This document shows, piece after piece, positions 10,419 through 20,954 of a stretch of DNA of 64,000 nucleotides; the first letter of the stretch is position 1; each line of letters opens with the position of its first letter. Source of the DNA: Dacryopinax spathularia. Taxonomy: Eukaryota; Basidiomycota; Dacrymycetes; Dacrymycetales; Dacrymycetaceae. The stretch is from NCBI GenBank assembly GCA_037974965.1, contig JBBPFI010000003.1, positions 2,480,001 through 2,544,000 of the forward strand. Direction: 5' to 3'. The notes under the pieces were generated by a model. The model was not told where the DNA came from. It saw nothing but the letters and a program-made list of their open reading frames with translations, and made no database searches. The position numbers were made by a program, and so were the translations under genes.

Positions 10419-11818
10419 CTAATTGAATAAATGCACCAGTGCTTTCAGCTGTGCCTGTCGCCCTTTAGTCCTGAGATACAAGTCGCTCTCATACTCCGGA
10501 TTCCTGGTCAACGTCTCGCCAGCCATTCCTATATCCCAGCGCGTGCTCTGAAGCTCACTCTCCTCATCTGGACTGCTATCCAGTACCCGCTCAAAGTCCT
10601 CAATATCTTCTGGTCGGTCTCCAAGAAGGATGCAGATGTTGTGTAAGACCAGCATAGCTTCGACCGATTTATACAACTCCTCCATGTCGTCCATTGTGCC
10701 AAGGTCACAAAGTGACCGAAAGCGGCCCTTCAGATCACCAAAGGCGTGCTCAATGACAATACGCTGGCCAGCAAGATGCCGGTTGAATGCCTTCCGTCGT
10801 GTTTCTTCCACAGAACCTTTTGGGCCCAGATCATTGTCTGCAAATGGGCGTAGGGTGTATGGTGTGGTTGGATAACCCATATCCGCCAGAATGAACTCCT
10901 TCTGGCAGAAGTGTGATGGGTGATGTAACCAGAGCTGGGATTTCTTGAAGATCTGAACATCGGTTACCGATCCAGGCCAGCCTAATTCATATGAAGTAAA
11001 CAATTTCCGTGAATCGCAAACAGCTTGCACATTGATCTGACCAGTAGCTATATCAGTTACTGGTCATGCAACAGAAAGTAGGTCTGACCGAGAAGTATTT
11101 CTTGCGGTTGTAGTAGACCGTGCCGTCCTCTACGGGACAGCTGGTCAATCGGATTTGAGTGCCATCGATTGCCCCCAGGCAATGTTGTAGACCCAGTCCC
11201 TCAGCAAACTCATCTGACACCTCTTGTCTCTGTCGACCAGCAGGCCACTTGACATAGCGGAATTTGAGCTCACGCAGAGCACGGGAGACTCGACGGCAGT
11301 ATAAAAAGACGGTTCCATGACCCAGACTAAGGCGTTGTGCAGCTTGCAGAGTATCGGATCCACGGATACCAAAACGAAGCAAAAAGCATGCCAGCTGGTA
11401 TCGTACTGGCCGCTGTGGCTTTTTACCAGTAGACATGAATATTGTATTCTCTTCAAGCAGCTGAACGACATGATCAAAGGTTGTCCGGCTGATGCTGGAC
11501 CAGCATGAGCTACTGGTCACCCACCAGTGAAAGCCGTAACCACACATACCGATAAGTTGACCTGAACCAGCGATCTGGTCCGGACAAGGAGGTTTGGAAC
11601 CAGTCCTTCGATTTTGGGATCAGGTTGTACGGCCCTCTTGGCCCACGAGATGAAACCGTCGCCTGACCAGCACCTAAGACTAGCATGACCGTGCCAAACA
11701 ACAGCTCCTGGTCATCGACCTGATCATCCTCTTGCTCAAGTTCGAGTTGCTGGTCATTCCCTAGCAGCATAAGGTGCGCTCCAGTCGTGCATAAAGGAAG
11801 TTGCCATTGACGATGCAT
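10419..11818 (-). CDS. PIF/Harbinger DDE transposase
   Basis: Exons 11818-11550, 11509-11089 and 11036-10419 join in frame to 435 residues. It starts at the first ATG of the frame, after an unstructured acidic N-region. Family traits: WFRSTYRSCW...TTFDHVVQLLEENTIF helix pair, PVRYQLACFLLRFGI helix-turn-helix-like region, then the catalytic triad: Asp in GAIDGTQIRL (about residue 202), Asp in ILADMGYP (about 283) and Glu in VIEHAFGDLKGRF (about 327). All three acids are present and no stop interrupts the exons, so the enzyme could be functional. Both introns carry inverted ACTGG/CCAGT pairs. It is convergent with the partner gene, with no base between the two stop codons. Confidence 0.9.
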
Positions 11819-12027
11819 ACTAACCAGTAAGGGCAGGTAGATGTGGTGAATGCCAAACTGATGTATGCGGACCAGCACTATAGAACAAGAAGCGGCAATG
11901 AACCAGTTGAACCGCTGTTGACCCAGTCGGAGAGTGGTTCACTGGTTTGGACATTGTGTGGTGACAGCGGAGGTAAAGAGGCGCACGGCATGCTCGGCAG
12001 AAGTCTCAGAAGAACTTGGTTCCGCTC

Positions 12028-12038
12028 GTTGACCCAGT
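12028..12038 (-). repeat. Right TIR of the Harbinger element
   Basis: GTTGACCCAGT, the exact inverse of 8839-8849. Followed by target duplication TTC at 12039-12041. A second internal copy of GTTGACCCAGT lies near 11925-11935. Confidence 0.85.
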
Positions 12039-12478
12039 TTCGACCCAAGGAAATCATGAATTGAGCAGGGCTACTGTGACGGGTGACATCTTCGGACAAA
12101 GCAGGTTGAGTGGGCGGGCTGAGTAGTCTGAGGTCTGAGAGTGTACAGGTGGGATGTTCCAATTCGAGGTGTGGACATGTGAGCATTCCTCTCTCGTGAG
12201 CCTTGAAGGGACAAGCCGGCGGCGTACGTCGTGCGCTGCGCTCTCAGGCTGGGCAGGTGTGTCGCGTCGCGGCTGTCCTCCTTCATCGCCCGCGTGGACG
12301 GAAAGCGAGTGCGGGGGGCGAAGACAGAGTTGCGGCCGGGCGGAGAGAGAACTGTGTGTGGTGGTGTGAGTGAGTGGGTGTGTGATGCGAAGGTGTCAGG
12401 AGGATGGTGCTTCTTTCCCTTCTCACCTTCCCCAACAAGCCCTTCCCCCGCTGCCCTTTCAGCCCATCTTGCCGGGGT

Positions 12479-12485
12479 TATAAAT
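12479..12485 (+). promoter_or_regulatory. TATA box of the acetate transporter gene
   Basis: TATAAAT 162 nt before the ATG at 12647, followed by a long C/T-rich leader (12485-12600). Confidence 0.6.
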
Positions 12486-12646
12486 CCCCTTCCTTTCCCC
12501 ATCCATCGGCCGCCCTCTCCCCGTGTTTCCCTCCCTTCCTGCCCGCCATCCCTCTTCAAGCCCTCGCCTAAGCCGGTCCTTCGTCGTCGTCCCCTCCCTC
12601 CCTTCGTACATACACACGAACACCACCCGTATAGCAGCACAACACC

Positions 12647-13737
12647 ATGGCTCTGAACCTCGAGAAGGCTACCCCGCAGAACACCGGTGAGCAGCCGTCT
12701 CTTCCCCCGGTCGCCGACACCCGCACCCCGCGGGGGTGGGTGCCAGCATGGCATGCATGTGAACACGTTCGCTGACCGTGCCTCTCCATATCCTCCCTGC
12801 CTATTCACCTGTCCTCCTTAACCGTCGCCTCCGCTCCCCTTCACACCGCGCCGTCCTTCCCGCCCCGCTCTCACGCTCTGCGCAAATTGCACATGCATAC
12901 ACAGTCGTCACCGACGCCGGTCCCGCCGCCGCAAACATGTACAACGGCCCCCAGCTCGGCCGTTCCCTGACCACCGAGACCCAGCCCGCATTCCCGATCT
13001 ACCACCGTCGGCTCGCCAACCCTGCCCCGCTCGGTCTGTGGTCGTTCGCAAGCACGACGCTCATGCTCTCGCTCTTTAACGTCCAGGCGCGCCATATCAC
13101 CGTGCCGAACATGGTCGTCGGGATGGCTCTTGGCGTTGGCGGGCTCTGCCAGCTCCTTGCGGGCATGTGGGAGTTCGCGGCTGGTAACACGTTTGGCGCA
13201 ACGGCATTTTCGTCCTATGGCGGTTTCTGGATCTCCTTCGCTGTGCGTCCCGCCCCTAACCCACCTCCCAAACCGTGCAGCTTGAAACTGACGTGTATGC
13301 GTTGACAGTGCATCTACATCCCCCCTCTGGGCATCCTCGACGCCTACGCAGGCGAAGCAGCCTCCCAGATCCCGAACGCAGTCGGCATCTACCTCATGTG
13401 CTGGTTCATCGTCACTTTCCTCCTTTTCCTCGGCACGTTCCGCGCCTCCGTCGCTCTTTCCGCCCTCTTCTTCTGTCTGTTCATCACGTTCATCCTTTTG
13501 GGTGCTGGAAACTTTACGGGCGAGGCATCGGTTACGAAGGCGGGCGGTGGGATGGGGTGCGTACTTGCGCATATATGCGCCTCCTTTTTCCGCCAAAAGT
13601 GCAGATTGCTAACGATATGGATGAATAGGATCGTCACGGCCTTCATCGCCTACTACACCGGGGCAGCAGGCCTCTACTCGCCCGACGTCAGCTACTTCAT
13701 CCTCCCCATCGGCGACCTCCCCAAGCTCCGCGACTAA
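12647..13737 (+). CDS. GPR1/FUN34/YaaH (AceTr) acetate transporter
   Basis: Four exons: 12647-12686, 12905-13242, 13309-13556, 13629-13737; total 244 residues. It is a six-TM plasma-membrane protein moving acetate or related monocarboxylates, related to yeast Ato1/Ady2 and Yarrowia Gpr1. The family signature NPAPLGL opens the first membrane segment. It is followed by NMVVGMALGVGGLCQLLAGMWEF, NTFGATAFSSYGGFW and, after the last intron, VTAFIAYYTGAAGLY. Those segments fit the conserved six-helix pore. The first intron (218 nt) is long for this window and C/T-rich. TATA box and pyrimidine-rich leader suggest strong regulated expression, as expected for a carbon-source-controlled gene. It starts 608 bp beyond the Harbinger insertion. 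Confidence 0.93.
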
Positions 13738-15277
13738 GCGTCCATCTCATCTTGCTCCATTCTTCGCTGGAGAGGAGTTTTGGTGTCACGGGGACCGAAT
13801 TAGGGAGTGGGAGAAAAGCCAAAGTTCAGTATCGATATGCAGCCCAGCTCAGCTCAGGTCTTTTTAATCGAGTTCTCCTTTCACAGCGGGTCGTTCCGTG
13901 TCTTCTGCGTTGATGTATTCCTTCTGCCGTTCTTACCTGTTTGAGCGCGGTTTTGTTGGGATTGTCGGGTGTTATGCGATTGTTGTTGCACGATCTTGTG
14001 CTCGGCTTCCTGGATTAGGCTAGCTTATTTGCGAGCAAATTGCGAGGTTCTCTATATGATTTCCCCGATCGACTGTGCGATCGACTTTGAATCACCCAGT
14101 GGGCTCGGCGGTAGTAAGACGACCGTCCGCCACTCCGCAGAAAACGGCAAGCGAGATGATGTCGCTCGCCGAACAGCGCAGCAAACGTGTCTTCCCTCGA
14201 TGGCAACGCAACCAAGCTCGTTAAGAATCAGGCGAGCAAGAAGATCGAAGATCTGCACATCTGTCACTACTCCAAGGAAGCTCCCAAGAAAAGCCAAACA
14301 TCCGATAGAAAGGAAACTCCGTTGTTGGCGCTGTGTAGTTACCGGAGAGTCAGGAAGGTCGCCCCGCAGCAACGGCTGCTAGGCAGCACGTGATCAAGGA
14401 CGGATTTCAAGTCGACAATGAGCCCCTTCTTCGCGACCGCCAGCTGGGCGTTCATGCCGCTCAAACCCACCACGTTGACAAGGATGAGGTTGCTCGTATG
14501 TATCTGGCGGTCGCTGAATGTCGAACTTGCACTGTATCAACGACAACTGCCCGAAGAGACGTCATCGCCCATTCACAGCGATTCAATATCGTTCTGAGGT
14601 CGACATTTCCCAGGAAGCAGCCATAGCCCGAAAAGGGCAAGCATTGAACACCACCCAAATCCAGCTCTTACAAACACCAACAATGACGCGTTGTAGCAGC
14701 TTATCATCCACAACACCTTTGGCAAAGTCCAGGCCAGCACAGCTCAGTCCAGGGCTTACAAACCCGGCCCCTTCACAAGTCTTTGCTTATGCGCGCGGAG
14801 TCAGCGTGAAAAGCAAAAAGGGTCCGGTCGGTGCTTACTCATCCGCGGTTGCAGGCTTTCGAGAGGGGTTGTGGGAACCCACGCTGGCGTTCGGCGATGG
14901 TCCCGCCATCTTTGGTCCGCAGTTCCGTCGCAGTTTACCCGGCGGTGTCAACGTCTGGCCGTCTTACGGCCTATCTCCTAAACTGGGTCAACCCACGGCT
15001 CACCAAAGCCGACAGGGCGACTCACCGGGCGTCGTCATGCCATGCCATGCCGCTACGTCCCCCCCCATTTGCCCTTACCAAGCGCCCACGCATGTGCGCT
15101 CGTTCGATCCCCTGCGCACGCATCTGCACCGGTGGCATAGCACCTCATCCTCTCGTCGCTGACTACGTGGATTATTCACGGGGGGAGACGGAGCGACAGC
15201 TGCGTAGGAAACAGGAACATGCAGGAATGACAACTGCGTGAAATCCCTGGCTCTGGGTGTAGGGGATGGGTTGTGCC
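13738..15277. other. Intergenic stretch, no recognised gene
   Basis: Terminator region of the acetate transporter, then about 1.3 kb of mixed sequence. A plus-strand frame at 14518-15162 and minus-strand frames at 14052-14500 (for example NLILVNVVGLSGMNAQLAVAK) are open, but they have no family motif and conflicting frames. They may be remnants of a decayed gene. Confidence 0.4.
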
Positions 15278-15284
15278 TATAAAT
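15278..15284 (+). promoter_or_regulatory. TATA box upstream of the SDR-like fragment
   Basis: TATAAAT 266 nt before the ATG at 15550, followed by a C/T-rich leader. It suggests the fragment sits behind a once-functional promoter. Confidence 0.45.
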
Positions 15285-15549
15285 TAGCGCTGTCCCCTCC
15301 ATGGAGGCCGGATAATCTCATCCCCTATTGCGAGTTTCCCCCCTCCCACTTCCGTCGCCGTTTATCCCTCCACTCGGCAAGCTACAAAGGTCTGAGCCTG
15401 CTGCTCCCTTCACTGTCCAGCAACTCTCGCGACTACCTGCTGTTGGGCATATAACTGCCTGACTCGCTCGTCCCCTCGTCACTACCCCGCACCTTATCGA
15501 ACAGCGAGCACCCAATCACCCAAGCAACCAAGCAAACCGAGTAGACGCA

Positions 15550-15975
15550 ATGTCCACCACCTCAACGATCCTCGCCTACGTCAACGGCCTCATGGCCTCC
15601 GCGACAATCTCCTCCCTCCTCTCCCAAGGCTTCAAGGTCAAGGGCACCTTAGGGCCATACGACACCCCCTCCTCCTCGACATTCTTCCACCAGTACCCCG
15701 ATGCCGCCCGGTCGATCGAGTGGGTCCGCCTGCCCTACATGGGCGCGCCCGATAAACTAGAGCCAGAAGTGGCCGATGCGGACTACGTGCTGCACGCTAC
15801 TGAGGGCCTCGGGTTTTTAGTGTTGGAGGGAGGGAGGAGCAGGAAAGAGCAGGAGAGGAGGAGGAAGAGGAGACAGCAGGTCCCCATGCTGAAGGCGCTG
15901 AGCGTGATGAGCAGGGGGTTGGAGCTGGAGGAGATGACACCGACGACGGTGAGGCCGATGATGGGCGCTGCATAG
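15550..15975 (+). pseudogene. Truncated NAD(P)-binding SDR-like gene
   Basis: ATG at 15550. The first 80 residues resemble the start of extended short-chain dehydrogenases of the dihydroflavonol-reductase/aldehyde-reductase type: a beta strand and loop (ILAYVNGLMAS in place of VTGxNGFIAS), then LLSQGFKVKGTLG, and later DADYVLHAT in place of the usual DxVxHxAS. The first glycine of the Rossmann loop is replaced. After about residue 85 the frame turns into a basic, low-complexity tail (RSRKEQERRRKRRQQ) that does not fit the family. The expected YxxxK and C-terminal half are absent here and in the 400 nt beyond. Most likely a decayed copy. The family call is tentative. Confidence 0.4.
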
Positions 15976-17134
15976 CCGTTTTTCATTCTGGCCCTTCCAA
16001 CATCCCAAAGGCAGCATATATGCGCCGCTCTCCTCTCCTCATCCCTCTCACCAACGACTCGAACACCTTACATCGCCCAAGCCCACTCAAACGCATCAAA
16101 AACCGCTTATCGCCTCACCCACGAGAACGGTACCAACCACCACCCCTCTTCATCCTCATCCTCATACCCCTCCTCCACCACACAGCTCAACCCCATGATC
16201 ACCCACCTTCGTACGCTCTGCAATCTCCATATCCACTCAACCCCTATTCCCGCGGTCCCTTAGGGGAACCGCGCTGTAACGCTTATCTCTTGTCTCTGAC
16301 TTGTATTGTGTGTATTTTTGGGTATTTTTGGTGTACTAGATAGAATGACGATGATGTCCCTCCTCTACTTCCCTCCTGCGCTGATGTTCGTTCCGCGTGC
16401 CAAAGATTGGGCCTATCTCGAGTGTCTGTAACAATGGTCGGCAAGCGTTGTTGCGAGTTCTACAGTCCTTGATGTGAAAGATGGGCTTGCTCTGGTATCT
16501 CACTTTGCTGAATCACAGTTTCGCAGGACCGTCCGTGATGAACCTAACAGCGTAGGAAGAATCTACCATGTGTTTACTACACGGCTAATTGATCCTCGCA
16601 GCTGGGAGCGTCCGCCCGGGTTAGATTATCCTCTTCCAGCCAACCCAAGTTCTACCAGACGCCGAGGAACAGAATATTAGGCTGCATTAAGCATGCCTTG
16701 AGTACTCTACTTATCAGATGTCGGGCCAGAGAGATAACAGGCAGAACCTGCCAGCAAGTTCGCTACCTCTGACTGTGACTGTCGGATTTGGTGAAGTCCG
16801 ACACCGGAGGATAAGGAGCCCGAGGTTGCATGTAGCGGATCTGGGAGGAGTATTGCCTGCCGGTTCTGCTCCGAGGATCTGCCAGCCCTAGACGGCTCGG
16901 CAAGCCTAGGTGGAGTGGGATAAAGACGTCCTCCCTCTTTGCTGGCACACCCCAGGGTCGGATGAACCACAAACCACAAACCACAAACATCAGGTAGAAA
17001 CTCCGAACATCAGGCACAGGTTGTTATACAGTCTCTACATTGCCAACACTCGACACTCAACGCAGCGCTATTAATGAAGTACATGAAGAACACTTCCTCG
17101 GACTATGAACACCTCGCCTACGGCTCGATGTGGA
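15976..17134. other. Intergenic stretch, no recognised gene
   Basis: C-rich low-complexity sequence to about 16260, then a stretch with no open frame above about 90 codons. It contains CACAAACCACAAACCACAAA-like short repeats near 16970-16990. Nothing recognised. Confidence 0.4.
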
Positions 17135-18414
17135 TCAAGCGACGGGGATGGGCTCGGCCAGCTGGCTGTTGATCCCTGGGATTGGCTTGGGCGCCATATC
17201 GGCCCGGGTGACCTCGCCCTTTAGGTGAAGGGACTCGACGGGCGTGCCTGTCTCTTCGTGGTATTTCTTCAGGCGCTGCGCAGGAGCGTAAGTATATGAT
17301 GAGAGAGGAAGGTGGGGGAAGAAGGTAGCTTACCTCGAGCTCTTCGTCCAGCATCTTATTCTGCACCAGCAGACGGCGAGGCGTGACGCGTTCATATGGA
17401 CGAGTAGGCTTGAAGTCCAGCCTTTCTACACCCAGGCTCTGCAGCGTCTTGATCTCCACCAAGGAGAACTCGTCCGGGTTCTCCCGGTTGAAGTTGAACG
17501 GCTGGAGCACGCTCACCGGCGGGTTCGTGATGAACCTCGGGATCCTCAGATGGTTCTTGCTCGCCGAGTGGAGCATGAGCGGATGAAGGAGGAAGACATC
17601 CCCCTTCTTCCCGGTCACTTCTACGAACTGCTCACATTCGGGGATGAGGGACTTGAAGGGGAAGCCGTCTTGGTATGACTGGGGGTAGGTGCCCTCGGGG
17701 TGGTCGCGCAGGTAGGCGGCGACTTTGGGGATGCCGTCGGGGGCGATGTACGTCCCGCCGCCACGGGGCTGGATGTCGGAGAAGAGGGGAATGACGAGGA
17801 GTGCCTGTTCCGGAGAATCGAGGAAGTGCTGCGAAGAAATTAACGTCAGCAGGTTTGCTGGTGGAGGCCTCGATCCAAGAAAAGGCACATACGCGGAAGA
17901 AGTCGCCATCAACGTGCCAGTTATCCAGGTCCTTAGGGGCAATATCGTGTGTCTCCCAGTACTCGGAGCCGAAGTTGGCAATGATGCTGTCGCCCCACTG
18001 CTTGCACGTCGGGCTGATCTTGTCCTCCCCACCAAGGAGCTCGCAGATCGCCTCCCAGGCCTTGGGGGCGATGACCGCTGCGCTCTCGCGCCGGTGGAAG
18101 GGCATGTTGATCTTCTCGGCGGCAGTCCAGGTGCTCTTGTCATTAGGATCATAGCCGAGGCGGATGAACACTGTTGAGCTCTATTAGCTATTCTGCGATC
18201 GAAATCAGTTTGGCGTTGATCACTGACCATCCTTGGTCCACTTGTCCGCCCATTCCGTCTTCATACCACCCTCAATCTTGCAGTAGCCATACTTCAGGAA
18301 GCAGTCGATCTGCTCCTCTGCGGATGCATCGTAAGCATGACTATAATAAAGCACCTAAAATGCGGGCTTACTCGTGAGCGTCTTGTACTTGTCGTAGTTG
18401 ATGGGAATAGTCAT
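17135..18414 (-). CDS. Phytanoyl-CoA dioxygenase (PhyH) family enzyme
   Basis: Five exons: 18414-18372, 18317-18228, 18170-17893, 17828-17334, 17275-17135; 348 residues. It is an Fe(II)/2-oxoglutarate oxygenase. The metal ligands are His and Asp in NWHVDGDFF and a distal His in VFLLHPLMLHSASKNHL, with the following IPRF arginine placed to hold 2-oxoglutarate. The double-stranded beta-helix core between them carries QALLVIPLFSDI and GGGTYIAPDGIPKVA. The C-terminal region (RRLLVQNKMLDEELE...) is helical. The physiological substrate cannot be read from sequence; fungal members range from lipid hydroxylation to secondary metabolism. No biosynthetic cluster surrounds it. It is divergent from amidoligase 1 across 1.5 kb. 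Confidence 0.85.
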
Positions 18415-19970
18415 GGCTGATCGTAAGAGTAGTATGCAGCAAAAAGTTGGTCAAGACAGCAAGGCGTGCCTAGCAGCACTCCCAAGCACTCGGCGAGTTA
18501 CAAATATATATTCGACCCATAAGCGGAACACGATGTCCCCTCCACAGAGAACATACCGGCGAAACACCTTCCCCATGGGGGATGGTCGTCCGAAATAGCG
18601 GGGCGACGCGTGCGAAGACTCGGACTCGGGGCGAGGGTCCGGGCCGTACTGCCACTCCGGTAACCCCCCTTGGGCCAATCGGAACCAGCATTCCCTTTTC
18701 TGTCTTCGACCGACAAGGCGGCATCGACAAGGTAATGGTGGGGCAACAAAGGGAGCTCGACATTATTGTCTAGACTTCATCACGTGCGGGAGACCTTACT
18801 TCAAGCGATCTCCCGCGAAATTTACGAACCGCTGTTTCGTCGGCAGCTCACTGCGGCACAATCAACTCTCAACAAGGATACCGTTCCACCGCAGACTGAG
18901 CCACGCCAGTCATGCATGCTTCCGGACCTCGTCAACAAGCGATCGACATGTCCCCAAGGAGCCAACAGTGAGGCTGAACCCTCGATAACGAACCTGTGCG
19001 ACTTGGCTTTCGAAAGGGCAGGTGGTCGACATCGCTTCGCACCCCAAATTCGACTCGTCACCATGTTAGTGTGACTCACAGGCCAAAGGGTACGGGCCAT
19101 CCGGTTTGAACTCCGCATTTCTCTCCGCTGCCGGCACGCTCTTCGCGTCTGCCGAACACGTGGATCTGCAGACTGTGCTTGAAATCAGGGCGATATACGT
19201 GTACGTTCGTCTGGACAACACTAAATGGCTTGAAGCAGAAGCTGATACCAATGTCCAAGGAGATCGCTCGCGGCCAGCTAGCAACCCACAATCCTATGCC
19301 GAAGCAGGCAACCGTTCCGCGGGGTTGGAACTCCCTATGTCTGAAGGTGCCTGCCGATCGCAGCCATTTATGCACCATCGACCACCGTCTCAAGTAACTA
19401 CGGCATCCAGTCATGTCGACTAGATCTCACCGGCACCCTGTTATCGCCGGACGACTCTTTGAAGCGAGGCAGTGCAGGCTTTCGCACCCACATGGCTTAT
19501 AACATCGGGAGGAGGATCACAACTGGCCTTACGCCCTGAACAACAGAACTTACGCCAGTGACAACTGCTGTGGGGGGTGAAACCTGTACGTTGTCCGTTT
19601 CTTGATGGACATGTAGGAAGTTCTCAGTAGTCTTCAGGAGGAGCACGGCTTGGCGCTCTTGCTTCTATCGATACTAGCGCCGCAGATCGGACTGCTACCG
19701 ACCCAACACAGCAATCCTACGGAACTGAAAGCACTCGACCGCACGCCTCCCTTTTACAGCGATGCCGGGGCTAGCCCGGGCCCGGTAAAGGGGTACGCGG
19801 CGCTTAACCATTGCGCGTGACTCAAAGATTCGTGTCATGCATACGTATACCAGGTATGTGGCCTAAAGGGGTTCCTTATATACCTATTCTGGCATCTCAA
19901 ATTCCGCTCTCACTGCTCTTCCCAGAACGGTACACTCAAGCCAGCAGTGTGATCAAAACACCTTAACACT
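18415..19970. other. Intergenic stretch between PhyH and amidoligase 1
   Basis: Carries the promoter regions of both flanking genes. It includes a GC-rich imperfect hairpin near 19750-19795 (CCTTTTAC...GTAAAGG arms around CCGGGGCTAGCCCGG) and an AGGGG stress-element-like word at 19867-19871. No gene recognised in the middle (18800-19450). Confidence 0.45.
19877..19882 (+). promoter_or_regulatory. TATA box of amidoligase 1
   Basis: TATATA 89 nt upstream of the ATG at 19971. Confidence 0.5.
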
Positions 19971-20954
19971 ATGCTTTCAGAAATCTCGTCGATGAACCAA
20001 CCATCAGCCGCCAGCATTTACTGCCGGCGAAAACCTCCTCCTCCGCCTGCGTCTTATACCCTCGGTTTTGAGATAGAGTGTCTCATCCCATTCGACGGCT
20101 CTTCCCACACCCTGGAGCGGAATATCGTCCACACCATCAGGGCCAGCGGTCTGGCAGGAGCAACACAGAAGCAGGGAGATTTCCCTCGGGGCGAAAAGCG
20201 ATGGATCGTCGGTAACGAGTCGGCAATCGATACGTACGAGGGCGAACACGGCATCGAGATCGTCACCCCTCCTTTCCTGGATGTTCCTGGTAAAGAAGAT
20301 TCGCCAGACGGGTGGAGGGCCAAGCTGCGAAGTGTCATGAAGCTGGTCAACGAGACCTATCATCCTCGAACAGATCCCTCGGCAGGTCTTCATGTTCATC
20401 TGGGTGTCGGCCAACGGCGAGGCGACCATTGGAGCACCGAGGATCTCAGGAAGCTTGCCTTGATTTTTGTTCTCCTGGAGCCTCAGCTGGATCTCTACCA
20501 CCCAAGAGGGAGGCGCGACATGGGACTTCGCCATGTCGCCGAATGGATCAGCAGCTTCCAGCAATCTCCCCTAATCGCTGGCTTGACCCGCGAAGAGATT
20601 GCGGAGAAGATTATTGCCTGTGACAGTTGGGGAGAGATCGGTTTTCTACTCCAGAGAAACTACGAGTCCAGTCGAAGTGAGTTCTTCTGGAGGAGGACGT
20701 ACAGAGTGAATTTCCTGGCGATGGAGAAGTACGGGACCGTCGAGTTTCGGCAACACAAGTGCACGACAGATCCCGAGCAGATGATTTGGTGGGCGGAGAA
20801 GCTGTTGCAGATCGTGAGATGGGCAAGGGTGACTTCTTTGGAGACTGTTAAAGGAATTTGTCTGGCGAACGTTAAGCTGTACGATCTCTTCCCGCCTAGA
20901 CATCATACGCCCACTCTGCCAACGTCAGCAGATGAGCGTGCTGTAGATGAATAG
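19971..20954 (+). CDS. Putative amidoligase (Amidoligase_2 family), copy 1
   Basis: Single exon, 327 residues. Members of the Amidoligase_2 family share the glutamine-synthetase/COOH-NH2 ligase fold and are predicted to form amide bonds using ATP; fungal members are uncharacterised. Visible family features: YTLGFEIECLIP at the first strand with the paired acidic residues, GIEIVTPPF with a further conserved Glu, the histidine pair in AGLHVHLGVG, the arginine-rich stretch YRVNF, and the diagnostic TVEFRQHKCTTDPEQMIWW near the C-terminus. All predicted metal/ATP-contact residues appear present, so it looks functional. A diverged paralogue lies at 29487-30407 on the other strand. It is convergent with the SH3-TBC gene (644 bp between stop codons). 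Confidence 0.8.
   Translation: MLSEISSMNQPSAASIYCRRKPPPPPASYTLGFEIECLIPFDGSSHTLERNIVHTIRASGLAGATQKQGDFPRGEKRWIVGNESAIDTYEGEHGIEIVTPPFLDVPGKEDSPDGWRAKLRSVMKLVNETYHPRTDPSAGLHVHLGVGQRRGDHWSTEDLRKLALIFVLLEPQLDLYHPRGRRDMGLRHVAEWISSFQQSPLIAGLTREEIAEKIIACDSWGEIGFLLQRNYESSRSEFFWRRTYRVNFLAMEKYGTVEFRQHKCTTDPEQMIWWAEKLLQIVRWARVTSLETVKGICLANVKLYDLFPPRHHTPTLPTSADERAVDE

Larger units (their letters stand above)
8839..12038. mobile_element. PIF/Harbinger DNA transposon, apparently complete (3,200 bp)
   Basis: The ends are 11-bp perfect TIRs (ACTGGGTCAAC), flanked on both sides by the direct repeat TTC (8836-8838 and 12039-12041). That is the 3-bp target duplication known for PIF/Harbinger. Inside are two convergent multi-exon genes: a DDE_Tnp_4-type transposase (minus strand) and a Myb/SANT-like DNA-binding partner (plus strand), the standard two-gene layout of autonomous Harbinger elements. 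The hexamer CTGGTC/GACCAG occurs about 23 times by my count, throughout the element and not only near the ends. Both reading frames are open through all exons, so the element looks young and may still be active. The left subterminal region (8850-9348) holds no recognised gene. Confidence 0.9.

Noticed and set aside
15100-15125. GTTCGATCCC, resembling a tRNA B box
   Set aside because: No A box or foldable acceptor stem around it.
14518-15162. 214-codon plus-strand open frame
   Set aside because: No family motif, unbiased residue content, overlaps conflicting frames; likely chance or decayed sequence.
19750-19795. GC-rich hairpin as a transcription terminator
   Set aside because: Eukaryotic context; it lies in a promoter region and more likely reflects binding-site palindromes.
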